A stretch of 35,643 nt of DNA from Alphaproteobacteria bacterium (lineage in GTDB: Bacteria; Pseudomonadota; Alphaproteobacteria; Rs-D84): positions 1 to 35,643 of the forward strand of contig JAIDWS010000027.1 in NCBI GenBank assembly GCA_029059055.1, given 5' to 3'. Shown here piece by piece: positions 15,228-22,732 of the stretch (position 1 is the stretch's first letter; every line of letters starts with the position of its first letter). The position numbers and the translations under genes were made by a program. A model generated the notes under the pieces. That model saw only the letters and a list, made by a program, of their open reading frames with translations. It was not told where the DNA came from and did not search any database.

Positions 15228-16499
15228 ATGAGTGACGATAAAACAAATTCCACCACACCAGACAAGGCAAACGCAGAACAGTTTTGCAGTTTCTGTGGCA
15301 AGGCCGTTTATGAAGTAAAAAAATTGGTCAGTGGTCGCAATGTTTGCATTTGCGATGAATGTATCAATCTGTGTAACGATATTATGGCCGACGACCGCGC
15401 GACGGAAATCACCCAGGATGCGGCCAAATTGCCCACCCCGTCCAAGATTTTTAATTTCTTGAACGAATATGTCATCGGCCAGGATGACGCCAAACGCACA
15501 TTGGCGGTGGCGGTGTATAATCATTACAAGCGGATGCAGGCATCGGCCGCGTCAAACGTGGAAATTCAAAAATCCAACGTGTTGATGATTGGGTCAACCG
15601 GGACGGGTAAAACATTGTTTGCCCAGACATTGGCGCGGGTTCTGGATGTGCCGTTCGCCATTGCCGACGCCACCACATTGACCGAAGCCGGCTATGTCGG
15701 TGACGACGTGGAAAGCGTTTTGACACGGTTACTGCAAAATGCGAATTTTGACGTGGAACGCGCGCAAAAGGGGATTATCTATATCGACGAAATTGACAAG
15801 ATTTCGCGTAAATCCGAAAACCCGTCACTGACCCGCGACGTATCCGGCGAAGGCGTCCAACAGGCATTGCTGAAATTAATCGAAGGCACCGTTGCCAACG
15901 TTCCGGCCGGCGGCGGCGGGCGTAAGCACCCGGGCGAAGCCACCGTTCAATTGGACACCAGCAAGATTTTATTTATCTGTGGCGGGGCGTTCGATGGTTT
16001 GAACAAAATTATCGGTGCGCGCACAAACGCGCGACCCGGCATTGGATTTGGCGCGACGGTCGAATCCAAGAAAGAACGGGCGGAAAAAAATTATCTGACC
16101 GATGTCCAACCCGAAGATTTGGTGAAATTCGGTATTATCCCGGAATTAATCGGACGTTTGCCGATTATTACGACACTGCGCGAATTGGACGAAGATGCGT
16201 TGGTCAAAATCTTGACCCAGCCGAAAAACGCGGTTGTGAAACAATTGGCCGCCATGTTGGAAATGGATGGGGTCAAATTAACGATTACCGACGATGGTCT
16301 GCGCGCGGTCGCGGCATTGGCGGTGGCGCGTAAAACTGGGGCGCGTGGTCTGCGCAGTATTTTGGAACGCGTTCTGTTGCAACCGATGTTTGATGCCCCC
16401 GACAAAGAAGATTTGGCGGAAATCGTCATTGACCAAGATGTGGTTAACGGGAAAAAGCAACCGGTTGAAATCTTTGCCGACGCGAAAAAGGCCGCATAA
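15228..16499 (+). CDS. clpX: ATP-dependent Clp protease ATP-binding subunit ClpX
   Basis: AAA+ unfoldase that recognises and threads substrates into ClpP. It is 423 aa from MSDDKTN. An N-terminal C4 zinc-binding domain lies at about residues 20-55 (FCSFCGK ... [10 protein letters not shown]). Walker A is GSTGTGKT, the pore loop GYVGDDVES, Walker [12 protein letters not shown], and the RKHPGEA/RSILERV regions are conserved. The start was chosen because AGGGG sits 8 nt upstream and the protein then begins as other ClpX do; an earlier in-frame ATG overlaps clpP. A terminator follows directly. Confidence 0.97.
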   Translation: MSDDKTNSTTPDKANAEQFCSFCGKAVYEVKKLVSGRNVCICDECINLCNDIMADDRATEITQDAAKLPTPSKIFNFLNEYVIGQDDAKRTLAVAVYNHYKRMQASAASNVEIQKSNVLMIGSTGTGKTLFAQTLARVLDVPFAIADATTLTEAGYVGDDVESVLTRLLQNANFDVERAQKGIIYIDEIDKISRKSENPSLTRDVSGEGVQQALLKLIEGTVANVPAGGGGRKHPGEATVQLDTSKILFICGGAFDGLNKIIGARTNARPGIGFGATVESKKERAEKNYLTDVQPEDLVKFGIIPELIGRLPIITTLRELDEDALVKILTQPKNAVVKQLAAMLEMDGVKLTITDDGLRAVAALAVARKTGARGLRSILERVLLQPMFDAPDKEDLAEIVIDQDVVNGKKQPVEIFADAKKAA

Positions 16500-16500
16500 A

Positions 16501-16529
16501 AAATCCCCGCCATCGGCGGGATTTTTTTA
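16501..16529 (+). terminator. Terminator of clpP-clpX
   Basis: Stem ATCC-C-CGCC / GGCGGGAT, with one bulged C, followed by seven T. Confidence 0.85.
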
Positions 16530-16592
16530 TGAATATTCGTTTTCCATAACAATATGAAATCCGTCGCCAAATGGCCGGTGGGGATTTTTTGT

Positions 16593-16620
16593 TTGAAAAA
16601 CATACCGCACATGATATCAT
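16593..16620 (+). promoter_or_regulatory. Candidate promoter of leader copy 2
   Basis: TTGAAA (16593-16598), 16 nt, TATCAT (16615-16620), with the predicted start near 16627 just before the first hairpin of the leader. Confidence 0.6.
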
Positions 16621-16626
16621 TATTGC

Positions 16627-16842
16627 GATTCCAACACGGATTGTTGGTTTCGGGACGTCGAAAATCCCGTATTAGTCCGGCATATTATTGCCGTAATCCA
16701 TTACATGGCCATGGGCCATGCCCCGACGCATTGGGTCGGGTTGTCGCAGTTATACAACAGGGCTTTGCCCAAAGGCTGCGGGGTCATTGACTAATATGAT
16801 TTTTCGAACTTCCCGACCACCAAATACTGGTGGTTTTTGTTT
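16627..16842 (+). ncRNA. Structured leader RNA element, copy 2 (divergent form)
   Basis: Hairpins: CCAAC/GTTGG (16631-16647); CGGGA/TCCCG with loop CGTCGAAAA (16651-16669); CGGC/GCCG (16678-16693); CATGGCC/GGCCATG (16704-16720). Then C-rich CCCGAC (16722-16727), switch strand GGTCGGG (16734-16740), P2 CGCAG/CTGCG with inner GGGC/GCCC (16745-16780), P3 TCAT/ATGA (16784-16799), TTTTCGAAC, CCCGACC (16812-16818), and terminator CCACC/GGTGG plus five T (16817-16838). Helix positions match the other copies, but the paired bases have changed together. The Cys-rich protein gene follows after AGCGGGGG. Confidence 0.7.
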
Positions 16843-16868
16843 AATAAATTAAGCGGGGGAAAACGAAA

Positions 16869-17471
16869 ATGAAATGTTTAATTGTCATCAATTGTGCGCT
16901 GATATTGTTGATACCGAATGTGGGGTGGGGCGCATGCCAGGTATATTCTTATTGTGATGGGAACTGTGTCAATGCCGGACTGCCGACATTAGCACTGGAA
17001 GAGGGATGTTTAAACAACACGTGGGATTACAAATACATCGGCGTATCGGAATCCAGTGTCAGCGGCCCGTTGTATTCCATCCCGACATGTCCGCAATGCG
17101 AAACCGGATATAAACAGGTCACGCAAGAGGTAATGTTGTCCCCGTCATGCACGGTGCAATATTACGCTTGTGAATTAATTTGCACCGGGTGCAGTAATTG
17201 CAGCAGTGACAGCACATGGTCCGCGCACAGCACCGGATATGAAAAAAAGGTCAGTCGATCATGTAACTGTGGCACATGCAATGCGTCGACATCGTATCGA
17301 TGTGCCGCCGGTTATTATGGCAGTTCCACCAACGGAACATCCGGGTGTACCCGTTGCCCAAACAACGGCAGCAGCAGTGCCGGCACCACATCTGTCACGG
17401 GCTGTTGTATTTCAAGCGGGTCGGATGCCGCCGGGACATATTCTTATTCCCCACAATGCTGCTATCAATAA
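16869..17471 (+). CDS. Cys-rich secreted protein, paralogue 1
   Basis: A 200-aa protein with a signal peptide (MKCLIVINCALILLIPNVGWG) and about 30 Cys in the mature part, in patterns such as PTCPQCETGYK, CTGCSNCSS, SCNCGTCNAS, GCTRCP and the C-terminal PQCCYQ. The regular CxxC spacing suggests a disulfide-stabilised surface or extracellular protein; Gly, Ser and Thr are also abundant. The last ~85 residues are nearly identical to the 20331 protein, while the N-terminal halves differ strongly. No family recognised. It lies behind structured leader copy 2 and has its own terminator. Confidence 0.85.
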   Translation: MKCLIVINCALILLIPNVGWGACQVYSYCDGNCVNAGLPTLALEEGCLNNTWDYKYIGVSESSVSGPLYSIPTCPQCETGYKQVTQEVMLSPSCTVQYYACELICTGCSNCSSDSTWSAHSTGYEKKVSRSCNCGTCNASTSYRCAAGYYGSSTNGTSGCTRCPNNGSSSAGTTSVTGCCISSGSDAAGTYSYSPQCCYQ

Positions 17472-17506
17472 AAAAATCCCCCAAACGGGGGATGCTTTAT
17501 TTTGAC
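17180..17506 (+). repeat. Inverted repeat arm 1 (3' half of Cys-rich gene plus terminator)
   Basis: The coding 3' half and terminator match the reverse complement of about 20300-20625. The last ~50 nt of coding sequence and the terminator through GGGGGATGCTTTATTTTG are virtually identical. Confidence 0.88.
17472..17503. terminator. Bidirectional terminator
   Basis: Stem ATCCCCC-AAAC-GGGGGAT preceded by an A-run and followed by CTTTATTTT; shared with the converging grpE. Confidence 0.85.
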
Positions 17507-18057
17507 ACAACAACCATCGCAGGTCGCAGAACGCTGTCGCCGAACATGTATCCGGCCTGCATTTCTGTGATAACCGTGTTGGGGGCCGGTGGCGGTGTCA
17601 TATCCGCCGGGGCGGCCATAACCTGAATCGCGTTGTGGAATTGCGGATTCAGCGGTTGGCCAACGGATTCAATCTTGACAATGCCAACCTGGGCGAATGC
17701 CGATTCCATTGCGCGCGCCATCGATTGAATACCCGCATCATCGGGACTGTGGGTTAATGCCGCCGCAATTGCATCCATCACCGGCAAAAAATGACCCGCA
17801 ACCGACATCGCCCGATTGCGCGCCGCGGATTCACAGTCCAGCGCACTGCGCCGGCGTGTGTTTTCCAATTCCGCCGCCAGACGTAAATATTTGTCGTTCA
17901 AAGCCTGGGTTTCCGCAATCAGTGCGTCAACCTGGGTGCCACAGTCTGCGGACGCATTTTCCGTATCCGTAACGTCATGGGTGGCGTCGGTCGGCGTGGT
18001 GTTCGTTTCGGCGTCTGTGACGCTGACTGTTTCAATGGTTGTTTCTGTATCTGGCAT
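17497..18057 (-). CDS. grpE: Nucleotide exchange factor GrpE
   Basis: Co-chaperone that releases ADP from DnaK in the cytoplasm. It has an acidic, Thr-rich N-terminal tail (~50 residues), a coiled-coil helix (ALNDKYLRLAAELENTRRRS), the NRAMSVAGHFLPVMDAI segment and a C-terminal beta domain with NPQFHNAIQVM and PNTVITEMQAGYMFGDSVLRPAMVVV, all typical. The start is uncertain: 18057 (MPDTETT, 186 aa) is chosen for length and composition, but the frame is open to an ATG at 18120 immediately after the tpiA stop (TAAATG). It is probably co-transcribed with tpiA. No dnaK or dnaJ lies nearby. Confidence 0.92.
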   Translation of the reverse strand: MPDTETTIETVSVTDAETNTTPTDATHDVTDTENASADCGTQVDALIAETQALNDKYLRLAAELENTRRRSALDCESAARNRAMSVAGHFLPVMDAIAAALTHSPDDAGIQSMARAMESAFAQVGIVKIESVGQPLNPQFHNAIQVMAAPADMTPPPAPNTVITEMQAGYMFGDSVLRPAMVVVSK

Positions 18058-18120
18058 ATTTCCGTATCCCGTTTGTTTCTTTGCTTGACCGGGGGGATAC
18101 CCCCGGGTCGTATCATACAT

Positions 18121-18825
18121 TTATTTCACACTGGTTATTATAGGTATGAAATCGTCCGGTTTCAAGGACGCCCCCCCAACCAATACGCCATCAACATGCG
18201 GGATGGACATAATTTGGGCGGCATTGCTGCCTTTGACACTGGCACCGTACAGAACCGGTGTGCCCGCCATGCCCATCGATGCCAGCGTATCTGCAATCAA
18301 TGTGTGGGCGCCGGCAATTTCATCCGATGTCGGGGTCAAACCTGCGCCAATTGCCCAGCGGGGTTCGTATGCAATAATAACGCGGCCGGCGGCATTGTCG
18401 GGGACGCATTCGCGGACACCGGATTCAATGATGGCCATTGTTTTGCCGGCTTCTTTTTCCGCCATGGTTTCGCCAACGCAGATAATCGGGGTCAAACCGT
18501 TGGCCAATGCCGCGGCAGCCTTGGCCCGGACATCGTCATTTGTTTCGCCATGGTATTGACGACGTTCACTGTGGCCGACAATCGCGTATTTGGCACCGGT
18601 GGCCGCAACCATTTTTGCCGATACTTCGCCGGTGTATGCGCCGGATTCGTGGGCGCTGACGTCTTGGGCGCCGATGGCGACGCGCGCAGAACCCGCGTTC
18701 AGCATTGTAAACGGTGGGCAAATGATAACGGTGTTTTCAGTTTCAACCGCATCCAGCGCGCCCAGCATTGTTTGCAACGCGTCCGGGGTGCCGTTCATTT
18801 TCCAGTTTCCTGCGATTATTTTCAT
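18121..18825 (-). CDS. tpiA: Triose-phosphate isomerase
   Basis: Interconverts dihydroxyacetone phosphate and glyceraldehyde 3-phosphate. The 234-aa TIM barrel is slightly short for the family. Substrate Lys lies in GNWKMNG, catalytic His in IVGHSERRQYHGET, catalytic Glu in AYEPRWAIGAG, and the phosphate loop is VLVGGASLKPDDF. The start at 18825 follows AGGGGAAA and gives the standard MKIIAGNWKMNG; an ATG seven codons upstream is less likely. It lies upstream of grpE with adjoining ends. Like pgk, it supports a working lower glycolysis. Confidence 0.96.
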   Translation of the reverse strand: MKIIAGNWKMNGTPDALQTMLGALDAVETENTVIICPPFTMLNAGSARVAIGAQDVSAHESGAYTGEVSAKMVAATGAKYAIVGHSERRQYHGETNDDVRAKAAAALANGLTPIICVGETMAEKEAGKTMAIIESGVRECVPDNAAGRVIIAYEPRWAIGAGLTPTSDEIAGAHTLIADTLASMGMAGTPVLYGASVKGSNAAQIMSIPHVDGVLVGGASLKPDDFIPIITSVK

Positions 18826-18893
18826 GGAATTTCCCCTTTTTTTCATTGATTTATTTCACTTCGATTTGCTATGGTAACGCAAAAGGGGATTAA

Positions 18894-20306
18894 ATGCTAG
18901 AATATTTACGTAATGCGGCGGATAAACCCGTTGCGAAAGTTTTAATTGGAATTTTGGCTTTTTCGTTTGTCGGATGGGGCGTCGCGGAATGGGTGTTCGG
19001 CGGCGGCGTGCGTGACAATACGCTGATACGGGTTGGCGGCCAATCCATTACTGTGGAACAGTTTAACATGGAACGCGCCCGCCAGATGGCCAATCTGACC
19101 AAGGAACAACAGAAACAAATCTATACCGATGCGGCGGCGGCGGGTACATTTATGAACACGGTGGCCGCGACGCTGACCAATAACCAGTTGGTGGAAAATC
19201 GGGCCGATGATTTGGGCTTTGTCGTGACCGACCGCCGAATCGCCCGCGAAATCCGCGAATTCCCAGAATTTCAGGTCAATGGTCAGTTTTCATCGCTGTT
19301 GTTCGACACGGTGCTGAACAATTCCGGATACAGTGAACAGGCATTCGCGGCATTCCTGCGGGGCCAAGTGCTGCGTTCCATGGTTCTGGGGTCGATGTCG
19401 GTCCCGTTCGCAGTGCCGGATTTCGCGGTGCGCGCGGCGTACAATGCCCGATATGCCCAACGGAAAATCGAATATGTCGCATTGCCGTTTTCTGATTTCC
19501 AGGTTGGAACACCGACCGATGCCCAATTGGCGGAATTTTATGCCCAGAATCCGCATGTTATCCCGGAAACCCGAACTGTATCATATGTTTTGATTCCGGC
19601 CCAGATGGACAAACCGGACGCATATGATGCGGCATACGCCACCGCCCAACGCGTCGAAGATGATATCATCGGTGGCGAAACATTGGCCGCGGCGGCATCC
19701 CGCCATCGTGCGAAACATGTATCGCTGGGGGCGTTTTCCGCGGATAAACGTCCGGTGGATGCGGTTTTGACGGACGCCATGGTCGCAAAAATTTTCGCCA
19801 TGGACGAAGGATTGGAAAGCGAACTGATGGAAACCAAATCCGGATTTGTTATTGTTCGCGTGGACAAAGTTGTCCCGGCGCACAATGCGGAAATGGCGGA
19901 TGTCAAAAAGAATCTGGTTGCAGATTGGAAACGTGACCAACAGAAAAAGCAGGCATATGTGCGCGCCAATGAAATTGTGGTGGATGCACGTGATGGTGGT
20001 GCGATGCCGGGCCAGAAAACAGCCACCGTGTCCCGCACATCCGGTGCGCCGACCGATGTCTTGGTCGCGGCGTTTAACGGCAACACCGGCGACATTTCGG
20101 TTGTTCCGGGGACAAATGCCTTTTACGCGGTGCGCATCGTCGACGAAATCGCCCCCCAGATGGACACCACAAAAATGGCCGCTGTTCGCAAAGAATTACA
20201 GAACATGGCCACCCGCAATGTAATGGATGATTACAACGCGTTTCTGGTGCGGGAATATCCGGTAAAGATTAACCAGAAAACATTTGACAAGATGTTTGCA
20301 AAATAA
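18894..20306 (+). CDS. ppiD: PpiD-like periplasmic folding chaperone
   Basis: Membrane-anchored parvulin-family foldase or chaperone at the Sec exit. The 470-aa protein has an N-terminal anchor (VAKVLIGILAFSFVGWGVAEWVF, about residues 14-36) after MLEYLRNAADKP, a SurA-N-like region (IRVGGQSITVEQFNMERAR, LTNNQLVENRADDLGFVV), and a central parvulin-like part (LIPAQMDK ... SLGAFSADKRPVDAVL ... ETKSGFVIVRVDKVVPA). A second PPIase-like segment follows. The order matches PpiD rather than SurA, and the catalytic parvulin residues look degenerate, so the role may be chaperone only. AGGGG precedes the start; it diverges from tpiA. Confidence 0.85.
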   Translation: MLEYLRNAADKPVAKVLIGILAFSFVGWGVAEWVFGGGVRDNTLIRVGGQSITVEQFNMERARQMANLTKEQQKQIYTDAAAAGTFMNTVAATLTNNQLVENRADDLGFVVTDRRIAREIREFPEFQVNGQFSSLLFDTVLNNSGYSEQAFAAFLRGQVLRSMVLGSMSVPFAVPDFAVRAAYNARYAQRKIEYVALPFSDFQVGTPTDAQLAEFYAQNPHVIPETRTVSYVLIPAQMDKPDAYDAAYATAQRVEDDIIGGETLAAAASRHRAKHVSLGAFSADKRPVDAVLTDAMVAKIFAMDEGLESELMETKSGFVIVRVDKVVPAHNAEMADVKKNLVADWKRDQQKKQAYVRANEIVVDARDGGAMPGQKTATVSRTSGAPTDVLVAAFNGNTGDISVVPGTNAFYAVRIVDEIAPQMDTTKMAAVRKELQNMATRNVMDDYNAFLVREYPVKINQKTFDKMFAK

Positions 20307-20625
20307 AGCATCCCCCGTTTGGGGGATTTTTTATTGATAGCAGCATTGTGGGGAATAAGAATATGTCCCGGCGGCATCCGTCCCGGATGAAATACAACAA
20401 CCCGTAACCGATGTTGTGCCGGCGACACTGGTTCCGTTATCGGGACAACGGGTGCATCCGGATGTGCCGTTACTGGAACTGCCATAATAACCGGCGGCAC
20501 ATCGGTATGATGTTGTGGCGTTGCACGTGTTGCAATTGCATGTGCGGTTGACTTTCTTTTCATATCCGGTGCTGTGCGCGGACCATGTGCTGTCACTGCT
20601 GCAATTACTGCACCCGGTGCAATTT
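20300..20625 (-). repeat. Inverted repeat arm 2
   Basis: Reverse-complement partner of 17180-17506, covering the 3' half of the second Cys-rich gene, its terminator and the last codon and stop of ppiD. The two arms enclose grpE, tpiA and ppiD. Confidence 0.88.
20308..20336. terminator. Bidirectional terminator between ppiD and Cys-rich gene 2
   Basis: Stem ATCCCCC-GTTT-GGGGGAT with a T-run on one side and an A-run on the other; same hairpin as at 17476-17493 in opposite orientation. Confidence 0.88.
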
Positions 20626-20906
20626 TCTGTGCATATATAATATTCAATTTTGTTTTGACATCCGGGAATGCTGATTGTGGCGGCGGATCTGGTATATCCG
20701 GTTTTACATGCATTGCATGTTTCAATTCCGTAATCGTTATAATAATATGTTGTGACCATCTGGCAATTGGATGCCGTAACTGTTGTTTCGCATCCGGACA
20801 TATTGTTGCACATTCTGGTGCCGACGCAGTTAACGCCCACCGCCACCGCGGGGCCGGTTATGCCGACCGTCACCACAGCACAAATGAATAAAGACAATTT
20901 TTGCAT
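20331..20906 (-). CDS. Cys-rich secreted protein, paralogue 2
   Basis: A 191-aa protein with a signal peptide (MQKLSLFICAVVTVGITGPAVA) and about 30 Cys. The N-terminal half (VGTRMCNNMSGCETTV, ETCNACKTGYTRS, CTENCTGCSNCSS) diverges from paralogue 1 except for shared C-x-A/Q-C-x-TGY and CTGCSNC patterns. The C-terminal ~85 residues are nearly the same (GYEKKVNRTCNCNTC, RCAAGYYGSS, SGCTRCPDNG, TGCCISSG, SPQCCYQ). Probably a disulfide-rich surface or secreted protein; function unknown. It lies behind structured leader copy 4, and AGGGG precedes the ATG. Confidence 0.85.
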   Translation of the reverse strand: MQKLSLFICAVVTVGITGPAVAVGVNCVGTRMCNNMSGCETTVTASNCQMVTTYYYNDYGIETCNACKTGYTRSAATISIPGCQNKIEYYICTENCTGCSNCSSDSTWSAHSTGYEKKVNRTCNCNTCNATTSYRCAAGYYGSSSNGTSGCTRCPDNGTSVAGTTSVTGCCISSGTDAAGTYSYSPQCCYQ

Positions 20907-20929
20907 TGTTCAACCCCTGTTTGCTGATA

Positions 20930-21100
20930 AAAACAAAACCACCCAAAATTCAGGTGGCAGGAGGTTCGAAACTATCGTAAAGAATAGCAGTGTGTTTTCG
21001 ATATATGACACACTCCTCCTGCCCAGGTAGACAGGAGATGTTTAACGTCCAGCGACGCTTTACGAAGGGTTTCGACGCCCCAACACCGCAATCCACGGTG
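20930..21100 (-). ncRNA. Structured leader RNA element, copy 4
   Basis: Read on the minus strand: CACCG/CGGTG (21100-21084); GGGGCGTCGAAACCC hairpin (21081-21067); GCGTC-GCTG-GACGT (21058-21045); C-rich CTCCTGTC (21037-21030); switch strand GGCAGGAGG (21023-21015); P2 GTGTGT/ACACAC with loop CATATATCGAAA (21013-20990, antisense readings ACACAC and GTGTGT); P3 CTAT/ATAG (20987-20972); TTTCGAAC; CCTCCTGCC (20964-20956); terminator CCACC/GGTGG with TTTTGTTT (20957-20931). The AA-to-TG change against copies 1 and 3 is present in the switch strand and in both its partners. That is the best evidence for both pairings. Confidence 0.78.
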
Positions 21101-21195
21101 TCATGGCCATTATTTCATACTTTCACATTGTTTGCCAGTGATTTGTTTCAGGGCGGGGGATTTAAAATCTGTCAATGGTGTAAATTGTTTTGCGC

Positions 21196-21224
21196 GATAA
21201 AAAAATCCCGCCGGTGGCGGGATT
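21196..21224 (-). terminator. Terminator of rpsF-rpsR-rplI
   Basis: Stem ATCCCGCC-GGT-GGCGGGAT, followed on the minus strand by seven T, just after the rplI stop. Between it and leader copy 4 (21101-21195) I see only a possible TTGACA on the minus strand without a convincing -10. Confidence 0.85.
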
Positions 21225-21244
21225 TAAAATCGAAACCGAAAAGA

Positions 21245-21832
21245 CTATTCGGCGTCGGCTGCATCGGCGGCAACAGTTTCTTCTGTTGCAACTTCGGCGG
21301 CCGGGGCTTCTTCTTCGACGACTTCTTCGACCTTTTTGGTGCCGAATGTCAGAACTTTGCCGGCGACCAACGCGTCGATTTCGTCCTGGGTCTGGGCCAC
21401 ATAAATCTTGACCGGGACAATAACATCCGGGTGCAGGGCGATTTTTGTGTCAAAGCAACCAACGGATTTAATCGGGCTGCCCAACATGACCTGGGCCGAT
21501 TCGACGGAAACGTTCGCGATTTCTTTCAGCATGCGTGCAATATCGCGGCTGGACACGGAACCATACAGTTGGCCGGTGTCACCCGCCTGGCGAATCATGT
21601 GCAGTTTTGCATTCTTGACCGCGTCAACGTTGGATTCGGCAGATTTCTTGGCCGCTTCTTGGCGGGCCTGTAATTCAGCCTTTTTCGCTTCGAATACAGC
21701 GACGTTTTCTTTGGACCAACGCATGGCCTTGCCGTTGGGCAACAGGAAATTGCGGGCGAAACCTGTCTTTACTTCGACGGTGTCGCCGATGTTGCCCAAG
21801 TTTGTGATTTTTTCTGTCAAAATGACTTTCAT
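21245..21832 (-). CDS. rplI: Large ribosomal subunit protein bL9
   Basis: Binds 23S rRNA near the L1 stalk base with its N-domain. The N-terminal RNA-binding domain (MKVILTEKITNLGNIGDTVEVKTGFARNF, shortened here) and LLPNGKAMRW are typical, then a long connecting helix and the C-domain. The 195-aa length exceeds the usual ~150 because of an acidic Ala/Glu/Val tail from about residue 165. Last gene of the rpsF-rpsR-rplI operon. Confidence 0.96.
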   Translation of the reverse strand: MKVILTEKITNLGNIGDTVEVKTGFARNFLLPNGKAMRWSKENVAVFEAKKAELQARQEAAKKSAESNVDAVKNAKLHMIRQAGDTGQLYGSVSSRDIARMLKEIANVSVESAQVMLGSPIKSVGCFDTKIALHPDVIVPVKIYVAQTQDEIDALVAGKVLTFGTKKVEEVVEEEAPAAEVATEETVAADAADAE

Positions 21833-21881
21833 TGTATCTGTCCTTTGTTACAAGTTAGGGATAAATCCCAGATGTTATTAA

Positions 21882-22109
21882 TTAACCCAAATTGTTGCGT
21901 ACGAACGGCAACAGACCCAAATGACGGGCGCGTTTGATGGCGGTTGCCAATGCGCGTTGATCTTTCTGGGAAACACCGCTGATACGGGACGGGACGATTT
22001 TGCCGCGTTCCGTGATGTAATGACCCAAAGATTTTACATCTTTGTAATCGATAACTTTGCCCTTTAACGGGTTGGATTTTTTACGATAAATTGCTGCGCG
22101 GACTGCCAT
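21882..22109 (-). CDS. rpsR: Small ribosomal subunit protein bS18
   Basis: Partner of bS6 on the 30S platform. The 75-aa product has the hallmark basic region [23 protein letters not shown] and ends [19 protein letters not shown]. Its start overlaps the rpsF stop by one base (TAATG), so translation is coupled. Confidence 0.97.
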   Translation of the reverse strand: MAVRAAIYRKKSNPLKGKVIDYKDVKSLGHYITERGKIVPSRISGVSQKDQRALATAIKRARHLGLLPFVRNNLG

Positions 22110-22447
22110 TATTCAACCTCTTCGCTGTTCTTTTTCATCATGATAGACGGTGTGGTCGCCAATTTTTCGACGCGCACGTTCAAGAAACGGATAACGTCTT
22201 CGTCAATGCGGCTGCGACGTTCCAGTTCTGTAATCTGGTCACCCGGCAATTCGATGTTCAGCATGACATAGTGTGCCTTGCGATTTTTACGGATGATGTA
22301 CGCCAGGTTTTTCAAGCCCCAGAATTCTGTGGACTTTACACTGCCGCCCAGTTCTTTGATAATATCGGTAAATTTTGCCGCTTTTTCTTTGACCTGCGGT
22401 TCGGTCAGGTCCTGGCGGAAAACCAAGACGCTTTCGTAATAAGCCAT
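22109..22447 (-). CDS. rpsF: Small ribosomal subunit protein bS6
   Basis: A 112-aa protein with the bS6 fold: [62 protein letters not shown]. First gene of rpsF-rpsR-rplI. The leader contains a 7-bp hairpin, AATAACA/TGTTATT (22469-22486), before an AAAGGAAAT ribosome site; it could be a bS6:bS18 feedback target, as in other bacteria, but I cannot confirm the specific motif. Confidence 0.96.
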   Translation of the reverse strand: MAYYESVLVFRQDLTEPQVKEKAAKFTDIIKELGGSVKSTEFWGLKNLAYIIRKNRKAHYVMLNIELPGDQITELERRSRIDEDVIRFLNVRVEKLATTPSIMMKKNSEEVE

Positions 22448-22507
22448 TTTATTTCCTTTGGTCTTATGCAGCCAATAACACCATTGTTATTAGCAGGAAC
22501 ACCGCAC

Positions 22508-22535
22508 ATTATGAAGATTTTTTCCATAAAATCAA
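22508..22535 (-). promoter_or_regulatory. Candidate rpsF operon promoter
   Basis: On the minus strand: TTGATT (22530-22535), 16 nt, CATAAT (22508-22513), giving a leader of about 55 nt. Confidence 0.6.
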
Positions 22536-22573
22536 GTCTTTTGTTGATGCCGGCAATGGGCGGAAAATTGTCG

Positions 22574-22602
22574 TTGAATGAAATCTTGTAATTTGCTATT
22601 AT
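22574..22602 (+). promoter_or_regulatory. Candidate promoter of the 22689 gene
   Basis: TTGAAT, 17 nt, TATTAT. The transcript would start near 22607-22609, at an ATG of a different frame. Confidence 0.5.
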
Positions 22603-22629
22603 ATCAATGATATATGTAAAAATAACGTC

Positions 22630-22732
22630 GCCGAATCCAAACGGCCGATTAATTTCAAGGTTTTTATTCCTGTATTTTTTCCGAAATTGTGCATGTTTTC
22701 CCCCGGGATTTATTGCCGAATCCAAACGGCCG
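22630..22732 (+). repeat. 18-bp direct repeat in the 5' region of the OmpA-domain gene
   Basis: GCCGAATCCAAACGGCCG occurs at 22630-22647 and 22715-22732. The 85-bp offset is not a multiple of three, so both copies encode PNPNGRL but in different frames. Confidence 0.9.

Noticed and set aside
17977-18849. 290-aa frame antisense to tpiA and grpE
   Set aside because: Opposite strand of two recognised genes, with a Cys/His/Phe-rich composition typical of a shadow frame.
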